Assembly (NCBI GenBank): GCA_963699835.1
Contig: CAVOVJ010000003.1
Coordinates: forward strand, 372,001 to 436,000
Source of the DNA: BM003 sp963699835
GTDB taxonomy: Bacteria; Pseudomonadota; Gammaproteobacteria; Steroidobacterales; BM003
Direction: 5' to 3'
Length of the DNA: 64,000 nucleotides
Shown here: positions 62,666 through 64,000 of the stretch, piece by piece
Position numbering within the stretch: the first letter of the stretch is position 1
How the letters are laid out: each line of letters starts with the position of its first letter
Program-made: the position numbers and the translations under genes
The notes under the pieces: generated by a model
What the model was told of the DNA's origin: nothing
What the model saw: only the letters and a program-made list of their open reading frames with translations
The model's database searches: none

Positions 62666-63040
62666 ATGGATAGCATGGATATTTACAAGAAATTTCACAT
62701 CGAGGCGGCGCATCGGCTGCCGAATGTGCCGGAGGGCCACAAGTGCGCCCGCCTGCACGGGCATTCATATGCCGTGGAGATCCACGTCAGCGGTGAGTTG
62801 CACGCTGAACTAGGCTGGGTCATGGATTTTGCGGACATCAAGAGCGCATTTCAGCCGGTGTTCGATCAGCTGGATCATCGCTATCTCAATGACGTAACCG
62901 GTCTCGAGAATCCGACCGCAGAGAATATTGCGCGCTGGATCTGGGAGCGTCTGGCCGACGCGCTGCCCGGGCTGTCGCAGGTCGTCATCCATGAGACCTG
63001 TACGTCCGGGGTCGTCTATCGCGGCCCGGATCGCAACTGA
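62666..63040 (+). CDS. queD: 6-Carboxy-tetrahydropterin synthase
   Basis: QueD makes 6-carboxy-5,6,7,8-tetrahydropterin in queuosine (7-deazaguanine) synthesis. The protein of about 124 residues has the zinc and catalytic residues of the PTPS family: KKFHIEAAHRLPNVPEGHKC (His and catalytic Cys), ARLHGHSYAVEIHVSG (two His), WVMDFADIKSAF, LDHRYLNDV and the C-terminal catalytic Glu in VVIHETCTSGVVYRG. The start is the ATG at 62666 or 62675. The other queuosine genes are not in the window. Confidence 0.95.
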   Translation: MDSMDIYKKFHIEAAHRLPNVPEGHKCARLHGHSYAVEIHVSGELHAELGWVMDFADIKSAFQPVFDQLDHRYLNDVTGLENPTAENIARWIWERLADALPGLSQVVIHETCTSGVVYRGPDRN

Positions 63041-63175
63041 GATTTACTCAGCCAGGGAACGCCCGGTACGGGTAGCCGCTCCGTCACCGGAGCATGCGAA
63101 CTATCGCCATTCAGGGATCGAGAAAGTGACGCGGGTTGATGTATCCTGATGCGACCCTGGTGCGAAAAGGACGGC

Positions 63176-63691
63176 ATGATCGGCGTGCATCTGATAACAA
63201 AAATCGTCAGTGGCGGGCAGACCGGCGTAGATCGCGGTGCGTTGGATGCGGCGCTCAAGATCGGGTTTGCCTGCGGTGGATGGTGCCCGGACGGACGCAA
63301 GGCCGAAGACGGTGTGATCCCGACCATCTATCCGCTCGAGCCATTGCCGGGGGCCGGCTACAGCGGACGGACGCTACGCAATGTGATCGATAGCGATGGC
63401 ACCGCAATATTGCATTTCGGCTTGTTGACCGGAGGCAGTCACCTGACCGCGGCCTGCTGTCGCAAGGCGGATAAACCCTACGTGCTCATCGACTGCGATC
63501 AACATACGCGTGAGCGCAGCGCCGAACTGGTCGCTGCTTTTGCCGATAAGCATTGTGTCAGCGTGCTCAATATTGCCGGCCCGCGTGAGAGCCAGGCGCC
63601 GCGGGCGTACGCGTTTTCCTTCGATGTCGTCACCCGCCTGTTGCTGGACTATCAACGCGAGAGAATTGTGCCCGAGGCCGGTGCCGGCTAG
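63176..63691 (+). CDS. YpsA-like putative molybdenum-carrier-type Rossmann protein
   Basis: A 171-residue protein of the putative molybdenum carrier family in the YpsA/SLOG Rossmann superfamily. The start at 63176 follows AAAAGGA. Conserved motifs are KIVSGGQTGVDRGALDAALK, GWCPDGRKAEDG, YSGRTLRNVIDSDGTAILHF and LNIAGPRESQAPRAYAF. Related proteins bind nucleotides or nucleotide-derived ligands. The actual ligand, including whether molybdenum cofactor is bound, is not known. Confidence 0.85.
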   Translation: MIGVHLITKIVSGGQTGVDRGALDAALKIGFACGGWCPDGRKAEDGVIPTIYPLEPLPGAGYSGRTLRNVIDSDGTAILHFGLLTGGSHLTAACCRKADKPYVLIDCDQHTRERSAELVAAFADKHCVSVLNIAGPRESQAPRAYAFSFDVVTRLLLDYQRERIVPEAGAG

Positions 63692-63703
63692 CGGCGCGAC
63701 GGG

Positions 63704-64000
63704 TCATGCCGGATCGGCAAGCTCCACCGCCAGTTCTTCCAGTCGCGTGATAGGGGCCGAGCAATAACTGCCACGGCAAATGTAGGCGACCGGTTCCGGG
63801 CGCGCTGCGCGCTGCGCGATGGCGGCCGGGAGTCGTGGTGCATCGGCGGCAATCGAGAACACCATGCGCCGGGGCGAGTAGAGCATGTCTGCTACCGCGC
63901 GCCAGTCAGTTAGCTGTAATGGGTCGCCGCGCAGGATGACGGTCTCACCCGGTTGGAGCAGCTCTTCCAGTGCATTCAGCAGCGCACAATGGGCGTGTGG
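63704..64000 (-). CDS. YyaL/DUF255-type thioredoxin-domain protein, C-terminal fragment
   Basis: The gene runs off the right edge; only the last 98 residues are seen. They contain LEELLQPGETVILRGDPLQL, a central VADMLYSPRRMVFSIAAD and the end RPEPVAYICRGSYCSAPITR. The last part, with two Cys in a YxCRGxxC pattern, is the usual C-terminus of the YyaL/spermatogenesis-associated protein 20 family. These have an N-terminal thioredoxin-like domain and an alpha/alpha toroid. The assignment depends on this tail only. Confidence 0.65.
   Translation of the reverse strand, partial: PHAHCALLNALEELLQPGETVILRGDPLQLTDWRAVADMLYSPRRMVFSIAADAPRLPAAIAQRAARPEPVAYICRGSYCSAPITRLEELAVELADPA

Noticed and set aside
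1..64000. CRISPR arrays, insertion sequences, rRNA genes
   Set aside because: I saw no regularly spaced direct repeats with unique spacers, no transposase-like frames with terminal inverted repeats, and no 16S or 23S signatures.

Overview
This is a GC-rich stretch of a gammaproteobacterial chromosome, almost all of it conserved housekeeping genes. I saw no insertion sequence, prophage or CRISPR array. Three things point to a Xanthomonadales/Woeseiales-like gammaproteobacterium: an arginine operon of the Xanthomonas type (acetylornithine carbamoyltransferase, ArgE, fused ArgB-acetyltransferase), the gammaproteobacterial block ygfA-6S RNA-zapA | ygfB-pepP-ubiH-ubiI, and a Vfr/Crp-type regulator. 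The exact taxon cannot be fixed from the sequence alone.

Layout. 1-8 kb: the N-terminus of an isoaspartyl-dipeptidase-like gene, pmbA, a YihY-type membrane protein, a BtuF-like binding protein, purC, a DjlA-like co-chaperone, rpe, crp and coq7. 8.2-10 kb: rplM-rpsI and tRNA-Gln(CUG), followed by a 179-bp tandem repeat built on the last 19 bases of the tRNA. 10-15 kb: a sparse accessory stretch with two unknown proteins, a PQQ-type sugar dehydrogenase and a secreted protein with YadA-head-like repeats. 15-23.6 kb: a DegP-type protease next to a two-component system, an M28 peptidase, a Na/Pi cotransporter and a DCC thioredoxin-like protein. 23.6-31.8 kb: menaquinone genes in three transcription units (menG/ubiE-menE, menB-menA-menC, menF-menD). 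32-42.5 kb: rpiA, a lysine-rich H1-like protein, an EVE protein, fau, 6S RNA, zapA, ygfB-pepP-ubiH-ubiI, a PAP2 enzyme, phhB and ispG. 42.5-50 kb: a DUF885 peptidase and a tandem glycine riboswitch driving gcvT-gcvH-gcvPA-tpx-gcvPB-dgkA. 50-54.3 kb: a PfkB kinase, a duplicated HtrA protein and a GIY-YIG/DUF123 protein. 54.3-61.9 kb: the minus-strand operon argF'-argG-argE-argB(NAGS)-argC-argH-thioesterase, preceded by a short Arg-codon leader peptide and an attenuator-like set of hairpins. 61.9-64 kb: gph, queD, a YpsA-like protein and the C-terminus of a YyaL-like protein.

How the genes fit together. Both ubiquinone genes (coq7, ubiH, ubiI and the shared ubiE) and menaquinone genes are present, which suggests respiration with both high- and low-potential quinones. 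Arginine is predicted to be made through N-acetylcitrulline. Glycine catabolism is under a riboswitch.

Data quality. At least eleven conserved genes carry frameshifts (yihY, djlA, rpe, degP, the response regulator, dgkA, the double HtrA gene, argC, argB, argG, gph), many of them at G, C, A or CG runs. The reading frames resume correctly after each one. I read most as indel errors of the assembly and annotated the full gene spans, but this cannot be proved here.
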